A stretch of DNA of 64,000 nucleotides from Palsa-1033 sp963735455 (GCA_963735455.1 CAVTKZ010000002.1:310001-374000); one strand, 5' to 3'; shown: positions 37,801-48,673, counted from the first letter of the stretch. The notes: a model not told the origin generated them from the sequence alone. Numbers and translations are program-made.

Positions 37801-39854
37801 CAGACCAACCTCCGGGGAATCGACTCGGCCCATTGTCGGCGATGGAAGGGCCGGCCATCGAGGCTGACGTCGAGGTCGACCGCGAGCTCGAAGTCCGTCT
37901 CGGTCGAGGTCATCAGGCCATTGGCCAGGATCGCGATCGAGTGGCCGTCCTGGTCAAGGCGGTAGACCACCTCGGTCCGCATCCGGGCATGGGCTGGATC
38001 GGCGTCGGCGACGGTCATCTCGAGGAGCTCCGCGACGAGTACAGCCGGGTTCCGTCGGGCAGCCGGCTCGTCTCGCCGCCGCCGGTCGTGACCGTCACCG
38101 TCCCGGCGATCACGTCCTCGCTGGATCCGCCAGACCGGCTGGTCCTCGGCGTGCTCGCCACCTGCCTCCGGAAGGCCGGGCGGCGTAGTCCGGAAGGCGG
38201 GCGGGGCAAGGCTCGCCTCGCTGGGGATCGCGGGCAGGACCAGGCGCGAACCAGCCAGGTGGATGGCCAGCTCCCCCCGGAACGGTGACGGCCAGATCAC
38301 CGGCCAGTAGGCGGACGCCAGCGACAGCCGGATCCGGTGGCCGGGCAGGTAGCGATAGCCGGTCGCTCGCAGGCTGATCTCGACCTCGGCCTGCTCTCCG
38401 AGCAGCAGGGGCTCCGGCCGGCTGTGCCCGTGGCGGTGGGTCAGGTTCAGGACGCCGGCGGTCACCTGGGCGACGGTGCCGTCCGGGGCCACGTCGCTCA
38501 GCCGGACGACGAGGGTCGCGACGGGCATGGCTGTGCTGACCGCAACGGTCACGACCGGCCGTCCGAACAGGTCGAGCGGCCCATCCAGGGGCTCGCTCGT
38601 CCAGGCCGGCAGGAGCGCGTCGTCCGGGCGCAGGTCGCGGGCGAGCCCATTGGGCGGCCAGCCAGCGCCCCACGACAGGGCGGAACGGGTTCCGATCGTC
38701 GGCCGATGGACGAGCCGTTCGAGACCCCCGGCAGCCGGCCCGTCGGCGGCCAGCCGGCCGTCGGCGGCCGGCCACAGGACCCGCTCCGTCGCGCCCGGGT
38801 GGGGCAGGCCCGGCTCGCTCCGCCAGTGACCTGGCCAGGTCACCGGAAAGGCTTCGGGCGGGGCGTACTCGCGCTCGAAGAAGGTCAACGCCGGCTCGGC
38901 CATCGTTCCGTTGGCGACGCCCTTGAGCCAGTGGTCGAAGAAGCGCAGCAGCTCGTGCAGCCAGTCCAGCGTCGGGCCCGGATAGGCGTCGTCGGGCAGC
39001 GCGTGGACCCAGTTGCCGATCAGCGCCCGGCGCGGCGCGTTGACGCAGCGGTCGAGCATCCGGATCGCGGAATCGACGTAGCCGTCCATCCAGCCCGCGA
39101 TCAGCAGGGTGGGCACCGTCAGCGCCGGCCAGTCGGGGGCCAGCGAGCCCTGCCGCCAGAACGGCCCATCGTGCTGCTGGCGGAGCCACTCGAAGAGCCA
39201 GATCGGGGTCTCCTCGAGCCGCTGGCGCCATTCGGCCTCCCAGTCCGCGCCGCGATAGGCCGGCCGGGCCGGCAGGGCATTCGAGCCGACCATGCTCACC
39301 GCGTACTGGCTGAGCTCGCTGGCCGTGGCGCAGCCGCCCACGTAGTGGACGTCGTCGGTGTAGCGATCGTCGGAGGCGTAGACCGGCACGATGGCCCGCA
39401 GGTGCGGCGGCCGGAGCAGGGCCACCTGGATCGCCGAGAAGCCGCCCCAGCTGATCCCCCACATCCCGACGGCGCCGTTGCTCCACGGCTGGGCGGCCAG
39501 CCACTCGACCGTGTCGTAGCCGTCGTTGGTCTCATCGAGCGTGTACTCGCCGCGGGCAACCCCGGGGCTGCTGCCCGTCCCCCGGATGTCGAGCCGGCAG
39601 AAGGCGTAGCCCCGGGCGGCCAGCCACTGGCCGCGGGCCTCGTCACTGGCCCACCGCCAGTCGTCCTTGCGGTAGGGGATCATCTCGAGGATCGCCGGCA
39701 CGCCGGCTGGGTCGAGCGGGGCACCAGGGGAGGCCACCGGCAGCCACAGGTTGGCCGACAGCTGGAGGCCGTCGCGCACCGGGATCCGGACGTCACGCCG
39801 GACGTCCACGGCGAACTCGGGCAGGGATGCCGGCCGGTCGTCGCTGGGCGCCAT
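37800..39854 (-). CDS. S15/CocE-type alpha/beta hydrolase (X-Pro dipeptidyl-peptidase family)
   Basis: 684 residues. The catalytic serine is in GMWGISWGGFSAIQ; a preceding DIRGTGSSPG and a C-terminal jelly-roll domain (GHRIRLSLASAYWPVIWPSP) are typical of the CocE/NonD group, which hydrolyses peptides or esters. A local frame change near 38160 is reversed near 38035; the sequence read in the alternate frame (DVIAGTVTVTTGGGETSRL) is the expected one, so the two sites add three bases in total. No signal peptide. ATG supported by TAGACT 6 nt upstream. Co-transcribed with the aminotransferase, suggesting peptide or amino-acid derivative breakdown. Confidence 0.88.
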   Translation of the reverse strand: MAPSDDRPASLPEFAVDVRRDVRIPVRDGLQLSANLWLPVASPGAPLDPAGVPAILEMIPYRKDDWRWASDEARGQWLAARGYAFCRLDIRGTGSSPGVARGEYTLDETNDGYDTVEWLAAQPWSNGAVGMWGISWGGFSAIQVALLRPPHLRAIVPVYASDDRYTDDVHYVGGCATASELSQYAVSMVGSNALPARPAYRGADWEAEWRQRLEETPIWLFEWLRQQHDGPFWRQGSLAPDWPALTVPTLLIAGWMDGYVDSAIRMLDRCVNAPRRALIGNWVHALPDDAYPGPTLDWLHELLRFFDHWLKGVANGTMAEPALTFFEREYAPPEAFPVTWPGHWRSEPGLPHPGATERVLWPAADGRLAADGPAAGGLERLVHRPTIGTRSALSWGAGWPPNGLARDLRPDDALLPAWTSEPLDGPLDLFGRPVVTVAVSTAMPVATLVVRLSDVAPDGTVAQVTAGVLNLTHRHGHSRPEPLLLGEQAEVEISLRATGYRYLPGHRIRLSLASAYWPVIWPSPFRGELAIHLAGSRLVLPAIPSEASLAPPAFRTTPPGLPEAGGEHAEDQPVWRIQRGRDRRDGDGHDRRRRDEPAARRNPAVLVAELLEMTVADADPAHARMRTEVVYRLDQDGHSIAILANGLMTSTETDFELAVDLDVSLDGRPFHRRQWAESIPRRLV

Positions 39855-39860
39855 CGGCCG

Positions 39861-39866
39861 AGTCTA
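39861..39866 (-). promoter_or_regulatory. Leaderless -10 box TAGACT (S15 hydrolase)
   Basis: TAGACT on the minus strand ends 6 nt before the ATG at 39854. Confidence 0.6.
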
Positions 39867-39912
39867 GCGAGCCGTGCCGGCGGGCCGCCAGCGGGACCCG
39901 GCGCCTGGGACG

Positions 39913-39918
39913 TACGAT
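39913..39918 (+). promoter_or_regulatory. Leaderless -10 box TACGAT (NUDIX)
   Basis: TACGAT ends 6 nt before the ATG at 39925. It is divergent from the S15 promoter across a 70-bp spacer. Confidence 0.6.
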
Positions 39919-39924
39919 TCGAGG

Positions 39925-40479
39925 ATGACCGACGCCGATCCCACCGAGTCGCCCTGGCGTCGCCGCTCTCGAAGCCTGGTCTACGAGAACGCCTGGCTCA
40001 GCGTCCTCCACGACGAGGTCGACCGGCCCGACGGCCAGCCCGGGATCTACGGCGTGATCCACTTCCAGAATCATGCGGTGGCGATCGTCGCGATCGACGC
40101 CGAGGACCGGGTGGTGCTGGTGGGCCAGTGGCGCTACACGCTCGACGGCTACTCATGGGAGCTGCCCGAAGGCGGCGTGCCGAGCGATGAGGCACCCCTG
40201 GCGGGGGCCCAGCGCGAGCTGCGCGAGGAGACCGGGCTCCAGGCGGCGACCTGGCGGGAAGTCGCCCGGATCGCGGTGTCGAACTCGGTCACCGACGAGC
40301 TCGGCACGATCTTCCTGGCGACCGACCTGGTCCAGGGCGAGGCCGCCCCAGACGGCACCGAGCAGCTCCGCCGGCGCTGGGTCGCCTTCGATGAGGCGCT
40401 GGCGATGATCGACGACGGCCGGATCACCGACCTGATGTCGATCGCTGGCCTCGAGCGCGTCGGGCGGCTGCGCCGATGA
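39925..40479 (+). CDS. NUDIX hydrolase (ADP-ribose pyrophosphatase-like)
   Basis: 184 residues. The Nudix box Gx5Ex7REUxEExGU is complete: GGVPSDE, seven residues, RELREETGL. The flanking pattern VENAWLSVLHDEV-like N-terminal strand and LVGQWRYTLDGYSWELPEGG match ADP-ribose/nucleoside-diphosphate-sugar pyrophosphatases. It probably cleaves a diphosphate linkage in a nucleotide derivative; exact substrate unknown. The ATG is chosen over upstream starts because of the leaderless box. No frameshift. Confidence 0.9.
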   Translation: MTDADPTESPWRRRSRSLVYENAWLSVLHDEVDRPDGQPGIYGVIHFQNHAVAIVAIDAEDRVVLVGQWRYTLDGYSWELPEGGVPSDEAPLAGAQRELREETGLQAATWREVARIAVSNSVTDELGTIFLATDLVQGEAAPDGTEQLRRRWVAFDEALAMIDDGRITDLMSIAGLERVGRLRR

Positions 40480-40512
40480 CCGCCACCCTCCACGTCGTGC
40501 GCGCCCGGCCGT

Positions 40513-41702
40513 ATGGCTGAGCCGCCGCGGCGCGAGTTCGCGGTGGCGGTGATCGGCCTGGGCGGGATCGGCAGCGGCGCGGCCTACTGGCTGAGTCGGA
40601 GGCTGGGCCCCGCCGTCCTCGGCCTCGAACAGTTCGAGCTGGGCCACTCGCGGGGCGCCAGCCAGGACCATTCCCGGATCATCCGGCTGTCATATCACCG
40701 GCCGGATTACGTCCGCCTCGCGAAACGAGCCTACGAGACGTGGGCCCTGCTCCAGGCCGAGTCCGGCGTCCAGGTCGTGACGACGACGGGCGGCCTCGAC
40801 CTGTGGCCGGCCGGCGCGCGGATCCCGATGGCCGACTACACCGCCAGCCTGGCCGCTGAGGGCGTCCCGTTCGAGATTCTCGACGCCGCCGAGACGATCC
40901 GCCGCTGGCCCCAGTGGCGGCTGGCCGAGGACACGGTCGGCCTGTTCCAGGCGGCCGGCGGCCTGGCCGACCCGAACCGGGCCAATGCGGCCCACCAGCG
41001 TCTGGCCCGGGCCCATGGCGCGACGCTCCTCGAACGGACGCCGGTCACCGGGCTGCGCGAACGGGCGGGCGAGATCGAGATCGAGACCCCGGACCAGGGC
41101 ACGTTCACGGCCGGCGCCGTGGTCCTGGCGGCCGATGCCTGGACCAACGAGCTGCTGGCTTCGTTCGGCCGGCGAGCTGCCCCTGACGATCACGCGCGAG
41201 CAGGTGACCTACTTCGGCTGCCCGCACCCCGCGGACTTCGCGCCGGACCGCTTCCCGGTCTGGATCTGGATGGACGAGCCCTGCTTCTACGGCTTTCCGA
41301 CCTATGGCGAGGCCGGTCCCAAGGCGGCCGAGGACGTGGGCGGCCAACCGACGACGGCCCGCGCGCGCAGCTTCGAGCCGGACCGGGTTGCCGGCGCCCG
41401 CCTCGATGCGTTCATGGCTGCCCATCTGCCGGGCAGTGTCGGGCCCGAGATCCTGACCAAGACCTGCCTCTACACGCTGACCCCGGATCGCGACTTCGTG
41501 ATCGACCGGCTGCCCGACCATCCGGCCGGTGCTGGTGGCCCTCGGCGCGGCCCATGCCTTCAAGTTCAGCTCGGTCATCGGCCGGATCCTGGCCGAGCTC
41601 GTCGTCGACGGCGCGACACCCTCGGCGGCCGAGCTCGACCGGTTCCGGATCGACCGCCCGCTGCTGCTCGCCGACGATCCGCCGACGAGCTTCATGGTCT
41701 AG
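40513..41702 (+). CDS. Monomeric sarcosine oxidase / N-methyl amino acid oxidase-like FAD enzyme (two frameshifts)
   Basis: About 395 residues of the DAO superfamily. The N-terminal FAD loop is VIGLGGIGSGAAYWL, and the C-terminal segment TCLYTLTPDRDFVID carries the cysteine that binds FAD covalently in monomeric sarcosine oxidase. ALGAAHAFKFSSVIGRILAEL is the conserved last FAD contact. Single extra bases near 41172 and 41530 break the frame. Likely oxidises a secondary N-methyl amine to release formaldehyde and hydrogen peroxide. A peptide-type ABC importer follows 137 bp downstream, and could bring in the substrate. Confidence 0.88.
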
Positions 41703-41839
41703 CCCGTCCCGTCCGATGGAACAGGGGTGCGCCACGTGGTCGGGCCTTGCGCACCGTCAGTGCCGTTGTGCAACCCTGCCCGAACGACGCGGCCGGAGCC
41801 GGCGGAGCAGACAGGGCCGCGCCGAGGAGGACTCACCCG

Positions 41840-43750
41840 ATGCGATCGCCCCTGCGCGACCGGTTGCGCGCACCCTCGCCGCGCTCGGCCTGGCCCTGGC
41901 CTCCCTGCTGCCGGCGGCGTCCGTCCGGGCGACGGACATCCTGACCCTCCGGGTGGGCACGGTCGAGAGCCTCGATTCGCTCAACCCGTTCGAGACCGCG
42001 CTCAACGTCGGCTACGAGGTCTTCACCCTCAACTACGACCTGCTGGTCAACTTCGGCCCGAACAACGAGCCCGGTTCCCGGCTTCGCCGACAAGTGGACC
42101 CAGTCGGCCGACCAGCTGAGCTGGACCTTCCACATCCGCGACGGGATGAAGTGGTCGGATGGCGTCGCCGGCGACCAGCGCCGACGTCGTCTACACCTAC
42201 AACCTGGAGCTGGAGGGGACCAAGGACGACGGCGTCGTCGGCCTCGGCTACCTCGACCCGTACCTCAAGGATTCGTTCGTCACCAGCGTCACCGCGCCCG
42301 GATCCGTCGACGGTCGTGATCACCTCTTCGCGACCGACCACGCAAGCTGACCCACTCGTACATCCCGATCGTGCCCCAGCACATCTGGAAGAACGTGACG
42401 CCGGCCAACGTCGCCGACTTCGAGAACAACGTGCCGGTCGTGGGCACCGGCCCCTACCAGGCGGTCGAGTTCGACCAGCCAGTACGTGCGCTGGTCCGCA
42501 ACCCGTACTACTGGGGCAAGCAGGGCGCCGAGGACGAGGTCGTCATCCAGTACTACCCGAGCGCGCCGGACACGATGGTCGCGGCCTTCAAGAACAACGA
42601 GCTCGACTACATCCACAGCCCCAGCGCCGGAGTCGTTCAACCAGCTCAAGACGCTGCCCAACACGGTCGCCCTGGCCAGCGAGGGCAATGGCTTCACCCA
42701 GCTCAACTACAACACGTACACGAAGGGCGGCGGGGCGTCGACCACGGCCATCCAGGATCCGGCCTTCCGGCAGGCCCTCGGCTACGCGATCGACAAGCCG
42801 ACCCTGATCCAGAAGGTCCTCCTGGGCTACGGCTCGCCCGGGCACCACCCAGGTCCCGCCCTGGGAGAAGGCCTGGCACACCGACCCCACCGACATCCGG
42901 ACCTTCGACATCGACAAGGCCAACCAGATGCTCGACGCCGCCGGCTACCCCCGGGGCAGCGACGGGACGCGGGTCGACAAGCAGGGCAAGCCGATCAACC
43001 TCCGGCTGTACGCGCCCAACACGACCCCGGACTACGCCAAGGACGCCCAGTTCATCCAGGGCTGGTTCGGCCAGGTCGGGATCAAGGTCAGCGCCCAGGT
43101 CCTCGACGAGGGCACCCTGGTCGACGACGAGGCCCTCGACACGACCAAGCCGGCCAAGGGCCAGCTCGACTACGACATGGTGATCTGGGGCTGGGTCGGC
43201 GACCCGGATCCCAACGCCCTGCTCCAGATCCTGCTGACCTCGTCGATCGGCAGCACCAGCGACAGCCAGTGGTCGAACGCCCAGTACGACCAGCTCTACG
43301 ACCAGCAGAACCAGGCGGCGACCGACGCCGAGCGCAAGACGTTCATGGACCAGATGCAGCAGATCTTCTACGACGAGGCGCCCTACGACATCCTGTACTA
43401 CGACAACAACCTGGACGCCTACCACACCGACAAGTTCGCCGGCTGGCAGAACCAGCCGGTCGGTCGGCGGCGCGCCGTTCTTCCAGGACGGCTCGATCAA
43501 CTACACCCTGCTGACCGACGCGACGAAGGCGACCCCGGCGCCGGCATCCACGGCCAACGCGGCACCGAGCGCCGCCGGCTCCAGTGGGCCGGCGCCGAGC
43601 GTCGCCCCGGCCCCGGCGCCGACCGACTCCGGCAGCAGCGGCAGCGCCCTGCCCCTGATCGTGGGCATCATCGCGATCGCGGCCCTGCTCGTTGGATTCA
43701 TCGGGCTGACCCGCCGACGGAGAGCCGCCGCAGCCGAGGACGACGAGTGA
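41840..43750 (+). CDS. Extracellular solute-binding protein of an ABC importer, C-terminally anchored (frameshifted)
   Basis: Peptide/nickel-type binding protein (SBP_bac_5), about 630 residues. An N-terminal signal peptide ends near ASVRA with no lipobox cysteine. Typical segments include VESLDSLNPFETALNVGYEV, YQAVEFD and FFQDGSINYTLL. After an Ala/Pro/Ser linker comes a single membrane helix (LPLIVGIIAIAALLVGFIGL) and an RRRR stop-transfer, so it is tethered from the C-terminus instead of by lipid. At least eight frame changes lie between 41870 and 43455, all in the insertion direction. GAGGAGG at about 41826 precedes the ATG. First gene of a five-gene importer operon. Confidence 0.85.
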
Positions 43751-43803
43751 CCAAGGGCTCGCAAGAGCCTCCCGCCCGGGTCGCCGGACCGGCCTGACCC
43801 CAG

Positions 43804-44781
43804 ATGGGCAGCCGCTACCTCATCCGGAAGGTCGTGGGTGCCTGCCTCACGATCTTCATGATCGTGATCCTGAACTTCGTGCTCTTCCGGATGATGCCCG
43901 GCTCGCCCGACCGGATCCTGCTCCGCAACCCGAACGTCACGGCCGACGCGATGGCCGCGGCACGCATCCGCTGGGGCCTCGACAAGCCGCTGCTGCCCGA
44001 CCAGCTCGTCGACTACCTCGAGGCGACCGCTGCCGGCGACCTCGGCTTCTCGTTCAAGTTCCACGGCGAGCCGGTCACCGACGTCCTCGCCGGGCGGCTG
44101 TGGCCGACCGTGATCCTGTTCGGGGTGGGCGAGGTCCTGGCGATCATCCTGGGCCTGGCCCTGGGCGCCTACTCGGGCTGGAGACGCGGCGGCCCGATCG
44201 ACTACATCGGCAACGGCCTCAGCCTGGTCCTGTACTCGATGCCCTACTTCGTGATCGGGATCCTGATCCTGGGCGTCTTCGCGGTCGGCCTGCACTGGTT
44301 CCCGACGAGCGGGATGCTCACGATCGGCGGCGGCGACGGCACGCTTCCCCAGCCAGCTCCTGGACTTCTTCGGCCACCTGGCCCTGCCGGTCACGACGGT
44401 GGCGATCGGCCTGATCGGCCAGTACTCGATCCTGATGCGCTCGTCGGTGATCGAGACGCTCGGCGAGGACTACGTCACGACCGCCCGTGGCAAGGGCCTG
44501 ACCTCGGGCCGGATCCTGCGCTCGCACGCCCTGCCCAACGCGCTCCTGCCGGCGGTCACCCTGATCGCGATCAACCTGGGCTACGTGATCGGCGGCGCGA
44601 TCACCGTCGAGGTGGTCTTCAACTGGCCGGGCCTGGGGACCCTGACCGTCGACCGCCCTCGAGGCGCGTGACTACCCGGTCCTGCAGGGGATCTTCCTGC
44701 TCCTGAGCATCTCGGTCGTCGCTGGCCAACCTGGTCGCCGACCTGATCTACGGCCGGCTCGACCCGCGGGTGCGCTCGTGA
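43804..44781 (+). CDS. ABC importer permease, DppB-like (three frameshifts)
   Basis: About 325 residues with six membrane helices. The start (YLIRKVVGACLTIFMIVILNF) is typical of DppB/OppB. The EAA loop contacting the ATPase is visible as TLGEDYVTTARGKGLTSGRIL, and the end NLVADLIYGRLDPRVR is characteristic. Single extra bases near 44345, 44655 and 44728. The stop overlaps the start of the next permease (GTGA). Works with the binding protein, second permease and two ATPases encoded in the same operon. Confidence 0.9.
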
Positions 44782-45732
44782 CCGCCCCGGCGCATCCCCG
44801 AGCAGACCGTCCGCAACGAGCGGCTGCGCCTCCGGCTGCAGGCGATCCGCTCGTTCGCCCGGCGCTTCGCCAGCCGGCCGGACGGGGTGATCGGGGTGAT
44901 CGTCCTGCTCGTGTTCACGGTCCTGGCGCATCGCCCCGAACCTGTTCGTCGGCGACCTCCAGACGGCGACGACCGCGACCGGGCCGTCGCTCTCGCGCAC
45001 CGAGCGCGGCGAACCTGCTGGGCACCGACGAGCTCGGCCGCGACATCCTCAACCTGACGATCCACGGCACCCGGATCTCGATGGTCATCGGCCTCCTGGC
45101 GACGATCGTGACGATCTTCCTGGGCGCCCTGGTCGGGATCGTGTCGGGCTACGTCGGCGGCCGGGTCGACACCGTCCTGATGCGGATCACCGACTTCTTC
45201 CTGGTCCTGCCGACGTTCGTCCTGGCCCTGATCCTGGCCCCGATCATCCTCGACCTCGTCGGCGCGAACTCGGAGTTCTTCGGGATCCGGGTGACGCTGC
45301 TGGTGATCGTCGTCGTGATCGGCGTGACGAGCTGGGCCTCGACGGCCCGGATCATCCGCTCGCAGGCGCTGTCGGTGAAGGAGCTGGCCTTCGTCGGGCG
45401 GGCGCGGGTGATCGGCTCGGGTCCCGGGCCACATCATGTGGCGGCACATCCTGCCCAACGTGATGAACCTGATCGTGGCCAACACGGTCCTCGTCTTCGG
45501 GGGCTCGATCCTGACCGAGACGACGCTGTCGTTCATCGGCCTCGGCGACCCGTTCGCGCCGTCGTGGGGCCAGGTCCTGAACGCCGCCGAGTCGGCCGGG
45601 GCGATGGGCCTCGGAGCCTGGTGGTACGTCGTCCCGCCGTCGGTCTGCATCGTCCTCGTCGTGCTGGCCTTCACCCTCGTCGGCTCGGCCCTCGACGACG
45701 TCCTCAACCCGCGCCTGAGGGTCCGCCGATGA
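44778..45732 (+). CDS. ABC importer permease, DppC-like (four frameshifts)
   Basis: About 315 residues starting at GTG. The N-terminal cytoplasmic part (EQTVRNERLRLRLQAIRSF) leads into the first helix with GVIGVIVLLVFTVLA; NLLGTDELGRDIL is the diagnostic DppC/OppC motif, and the EAA loop is VKELAFVGRARVIGSG. Extra bases near 44800, 44930, 45000 and 45422. The C-terminus ALDDVLNPRLRVRR is standard. ATG of the next ATPase overlaps its stop by four bases. Confidence 0.9.
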
Positions 45733-47048
45733 CCGAGCCCGGCCGCCCCGTCGGCAGCCCACCGATCGACCCCGAGGCGGCCGAGGCGGCCGCCGTGGCG
45801 GCCCGGGCCGCCGCCCTCGACGCCCAGGCCCTGATCCGCGGCCGGCGCCAGTGGCCGCTGCCCAAGCAGGCCGATCCGAACGCGCCGCTGCTGGTCGTGG
45901 AGCACCTGACGACCCGGTTCAAGATGGCCGGCGGCTCGATCAAGGCCGTCGACGACGTGAGCTTCACGCTCAACGACGGCGAGGCACTGGGGATCGCCGG
46001 CGAGTCCGGCTGCGGCAAGACGACGACCGCCCTGTCGCTGGTCCGACTCCTGCCGGCCAACGGCCGGATCGGCAAGGACAGCAGCGTCAAGCTCTTCGGG
46101 ATCGACCTGGCCCGGAAGTCCGAGGACGCCCTCCGGCGCTATCGCTGGCGGGAGATCTCGATCATCTTCCAGGGCGCGATGAACGCCCTCAACCCGGTTC
46201 GCCGGGTGAACGAGCAGATCGCCGAGCCGGTCGAGCTGCGCCTGAAGGTCAACAAGGCCGACGCCATGAAGCGGGCCGGCGAGCTGCTCGAGCTGGTGGG
46301 CATCCCGGCCCGCCGCGGCCAGGCCTATCCCCATGAGCTGTCGGGCGGCATGCGCCAGCGGGCGATGATCGCGATGGCCCTCGCCTGCGACCCGGCGGTG
46401 GTGATCGGCGACGAGCCGACCACGGCCCTCGACGTGATGGTCCAGGCCCAGATCCTGGAGCTCCTCGAGCGTCTCCGGCGCGAGCTCGGGCTGTCCCTGA
46501 TCCTGATCACCCACGACCTGTCGGTGATCGCCGAGACCTGCGATCGGGTGATGATCATGTACGCCGGCAAGGTGGCCGAAGAGGGCGCGGTCAACGTCAT
46601 CTTCCGGACCCCGCGCCACCCCTACACCCAGAAGCTGATCGGCGCGTTCCCGAACATCCACGCCGATCGCCGGACGCTCGACGTCATCCCCGGCTCGCCG
46701 CCCGACCTGCGCGAGCCACCGCCCGGCTGCCGCTTCCACCCGCGCTGTCCGTTCGCGATGGCCGTCTGCTCGGTCGAGGTGCCGCCCGAGGTCACCTTCG
46801 CCGATGGCGTCCGGGTGGCCTGCCACCTCTATCCGCCGGGCAGCGCCGGGGTGCCGGTCACCCGGCCGACGAAGGACGCCCTGGTCCAGCCGGCCGCGGA
46901 TGGCGGTCCCGGGCTGGGCGCGGGCGTCTTCGGCGACCGGGACGAGGCGATCGACGAGCTGGAGGCGGCGGTTGACCCGGCGCCGGCCCATCTCCTGACC
47001 CCGGGCCACGGCCTGGGCGACGACCAGGCGCTGGACGACCATCAATGA
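45729..47048 (+). CDS. ABC importer ATPase, DppD-like
   Basis: 439 residues. An unusual Ala-rich N-terminal extension (about 1-55) precedes the ABC domain: Walker A GESGCGKTT, signature LSGGMRQR, Walker B VVIGDEPTTALDV, and the oligopeptide-transporter C-terminal domain with the cysteine pattern PGCRFHPRCPFAMAVC. A ~70-residue C-terminal tail is also longer than usual. No frameshift, in contrast to its neighbours. It overlaps both flanking genes by four bases and pairs with the second ATPase to energise import. Confidence 0.94.
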   Translation: MTEPGRPVGSPPIDPEAAEAAAVAARAAALDAQALIRGRRQWPLPKQADPNAPLLVVEHLTTRFKMAGGSIKAVDDVSFTLNDGEALGIAGESGCGKTTTALSLVRLLPANGRIGKDSSVKLFGIDLARKSEDALRRYRWREISIIFQGAMNALNPVRRVNEQIAEPVELRLKVNKADAMKRAGELLELVGIPARRGQAYPHELSGGMRQRAMIAMALACDPAVVIGDEPTTALDVMVQAQILELLERLRRELGLSLILITHDLSVIAETCDRVMIMYAGKVAEEGAVNVIFRTPRHPYTQKLIGAFPNIHADRRTLDVIPGSPPDLREPPPGCRFHPRCPFAMAVCSVEVPPEVTFADGVRVACHLYPPGSAGVPVTRPTKDALVQPAADGGPGLGAGVFGDRDEAIDELEAAVDPAPAHLLTPGHGLGDDQALDDHQ

Positions 47049-48158
47049 CCGAGCTCCTCCGGCTGACCGGCCTCAAGGTCCACTTCCCGATCCGGGGCGG
47101 GATCTTCGACGCGCTTCGGCGCCGGCCGCGGGGCTACGTCCGGGCGGTGGACGGGATCGACCTGACGATCAACAAGGGCGAGGTGCTGGCCCTCGTCGGC
47201 GAATCCGGCTCGGGCAAGACGACCACCGGCCGGGTGATCGTCAAGCTCACCCGCCAGACCGGCGGGACGGTGGTCTTCGACGGCCAGGACGTCAGCGATC
47301 GGTGGGGCGTGTCGAAGCTGCGCGAGTACCGGCGCCGGGTCCAGATCATCTTCCAGGATCCGTACGAGACGCTCAATCCGAAGCAGACGATCCACGATTT
47401 CGTGGCCGAGCCGCTCGAGGTCAACCACCTGGTCGAAGACGCGCGGCCGAGAAGGAGCGCCGGGTGGCGGCGGCCCTCGAGAGCGCCGGGCTGCGGCCGG
47501 CCCGCGAGTTCGCCTTCCGCTTCCCGCACGAGCTGTCGGGCGGCCAGCGCCAGCGGGTGGTGATCGCCGGGGCGCTGGTCATGAACCCCGAGCTGGTCGT
47601 CGCCGACGAGCCGGTCTCGATGCTCGACGTCTCGATCCGGACCGAGCTCTTGCGGCTGATGCTCGACCTGCGCCGGGACTTCGGGCTGACCTACCTGTTC
47701 ATCACCCACGACCTGTCGCTGGCCTGGGTGATCGCCGACCGGATCGCGGTGATGTACCTGGGCAAGATCATGGAGATCGGCCCGGCCGAGGCGGTGATCC
47801 GCTCGCCGCGCAACCCGTACACCAAGGCGCTCGTGAGCGTCTCGCCGACGCCCGAGCCGGCCGATGCCGCCGACCCGCGCCACCCGCTACATCCTCCAGG
47901 GCGAGACGCCCGACGCGGCCCACATCCCGAGCCGGCTGCCGCTTCAATCCGCGCTGCCCGCTGGCCTTCGACCGCTGCCGGGTGGAGGAGCCCCCGTTGT
48001 TCGACGTCGGCGCCGGCCACCAGGCGGCTTGCTGGCTGGCCGAAGGCGGGGCCGAGCTGCCGCCGTTTCCGGCCCGGCCGGGGCTGCCGGCGCTGGCGGT
48101 CCTCGGAGCCCCGGGACCCGCGGAGGCCGTCCTGTCCGGGGCGGCCCCCGAGCCATGA
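47045..48158 (+). CDS. ABC importer ATPase, DppF-like (three frameshifts)
   Basis: About 370 residues. Walker A GESGSGKTT, signature LSGGQRQR, Walker B LVVADEPVSMLDV, then the C-terminal oligopeptide domain with GCRFNPRCPLAFDRC after frame repair. Frame changes near 47445 (two bases), 47885 and 47935 (one each). The stop overlaps the ATG of the DinB gene by four bases, so the importer operon runs into a DinB gene. Together with the preceding four genes this makes a complete peptide/nickel-type importer. Confidence 0.92.
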
Positions 48159-48673
48159 AGCCGCTGTCGCCCGACGAGATCGCGCCGCTCCTGGCCGCGA
48201 CCGTGGCGACGCTCCGGGCCGAAGTCCGCGGACTGGCCCGCGAGGCAGCCTGGCGGCCGGCGCCCGGTGAGTGGTCGGTCAATGAGTGCGTCGGCCACCT
48301 GGTCGAAGCCGAGCGACGGGGCTTCGCCGGCCGGATCCGGCTGATCCTGGAGACGGACGGGGTCGCCCTGGCGGAGTGGGATCCCCCAGCCGTGAGCGCT
48401 GCCCGCCACGACGAGCTGGCCGACCCGATCGAGCTGGTCGAATCGTTCGCAGCCCTCCGGAGCGAGGGGATCGCCCTGGTCCGCGGGCTCGCCCCGGCCG
48501 ACCTCGAGCGGGTCGGCAACCATTCCCGCGTCGGGCCATTGACGATCGGTGACCTCCTCGGTGAGTGGGTCCACCACGACCGGGCCCACGTCCGCCAGGC
48601 CCTGGCCGTGACCCAGGCCCGGGTGTGGCCGCAGATGGGCCGGAGCCAGCGCTTCAGCGAGCTCGGCGACTAG
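48155..48673 (+). CDS. DinB-family protein
   Basis: 172 residues forming the DinB four-helix bundle. The metal-ligand histidines are in SVNECVGHLVEAE and EWVHHDRAHVRQAL. DinB-like proteins are thiol-dependent transferases or of unknown role. The ATG overlaps the ATPase stop by four bases, so it is translated with the importer, perhaps incidentally. The last 20 bp overlap the opposing aldolase gene. No frameshift; from here to about 57.4 kb frames are clean. Confidence 0.87.
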   Translation: MKPLSPDEIAPLLAATVATLRAEVRGLAREAAWRPAPGEWSVNECVGHLVEAERRGFAGRIRLILETDGVALAEWDPPAVSAARHDELADPIELVESFAALRSEGIALVRGLAPADLERVGNHSRVGPLTIGDLLGEWVHHDRAHVRQALAVTQARVWPQMGRSQRFSELGD

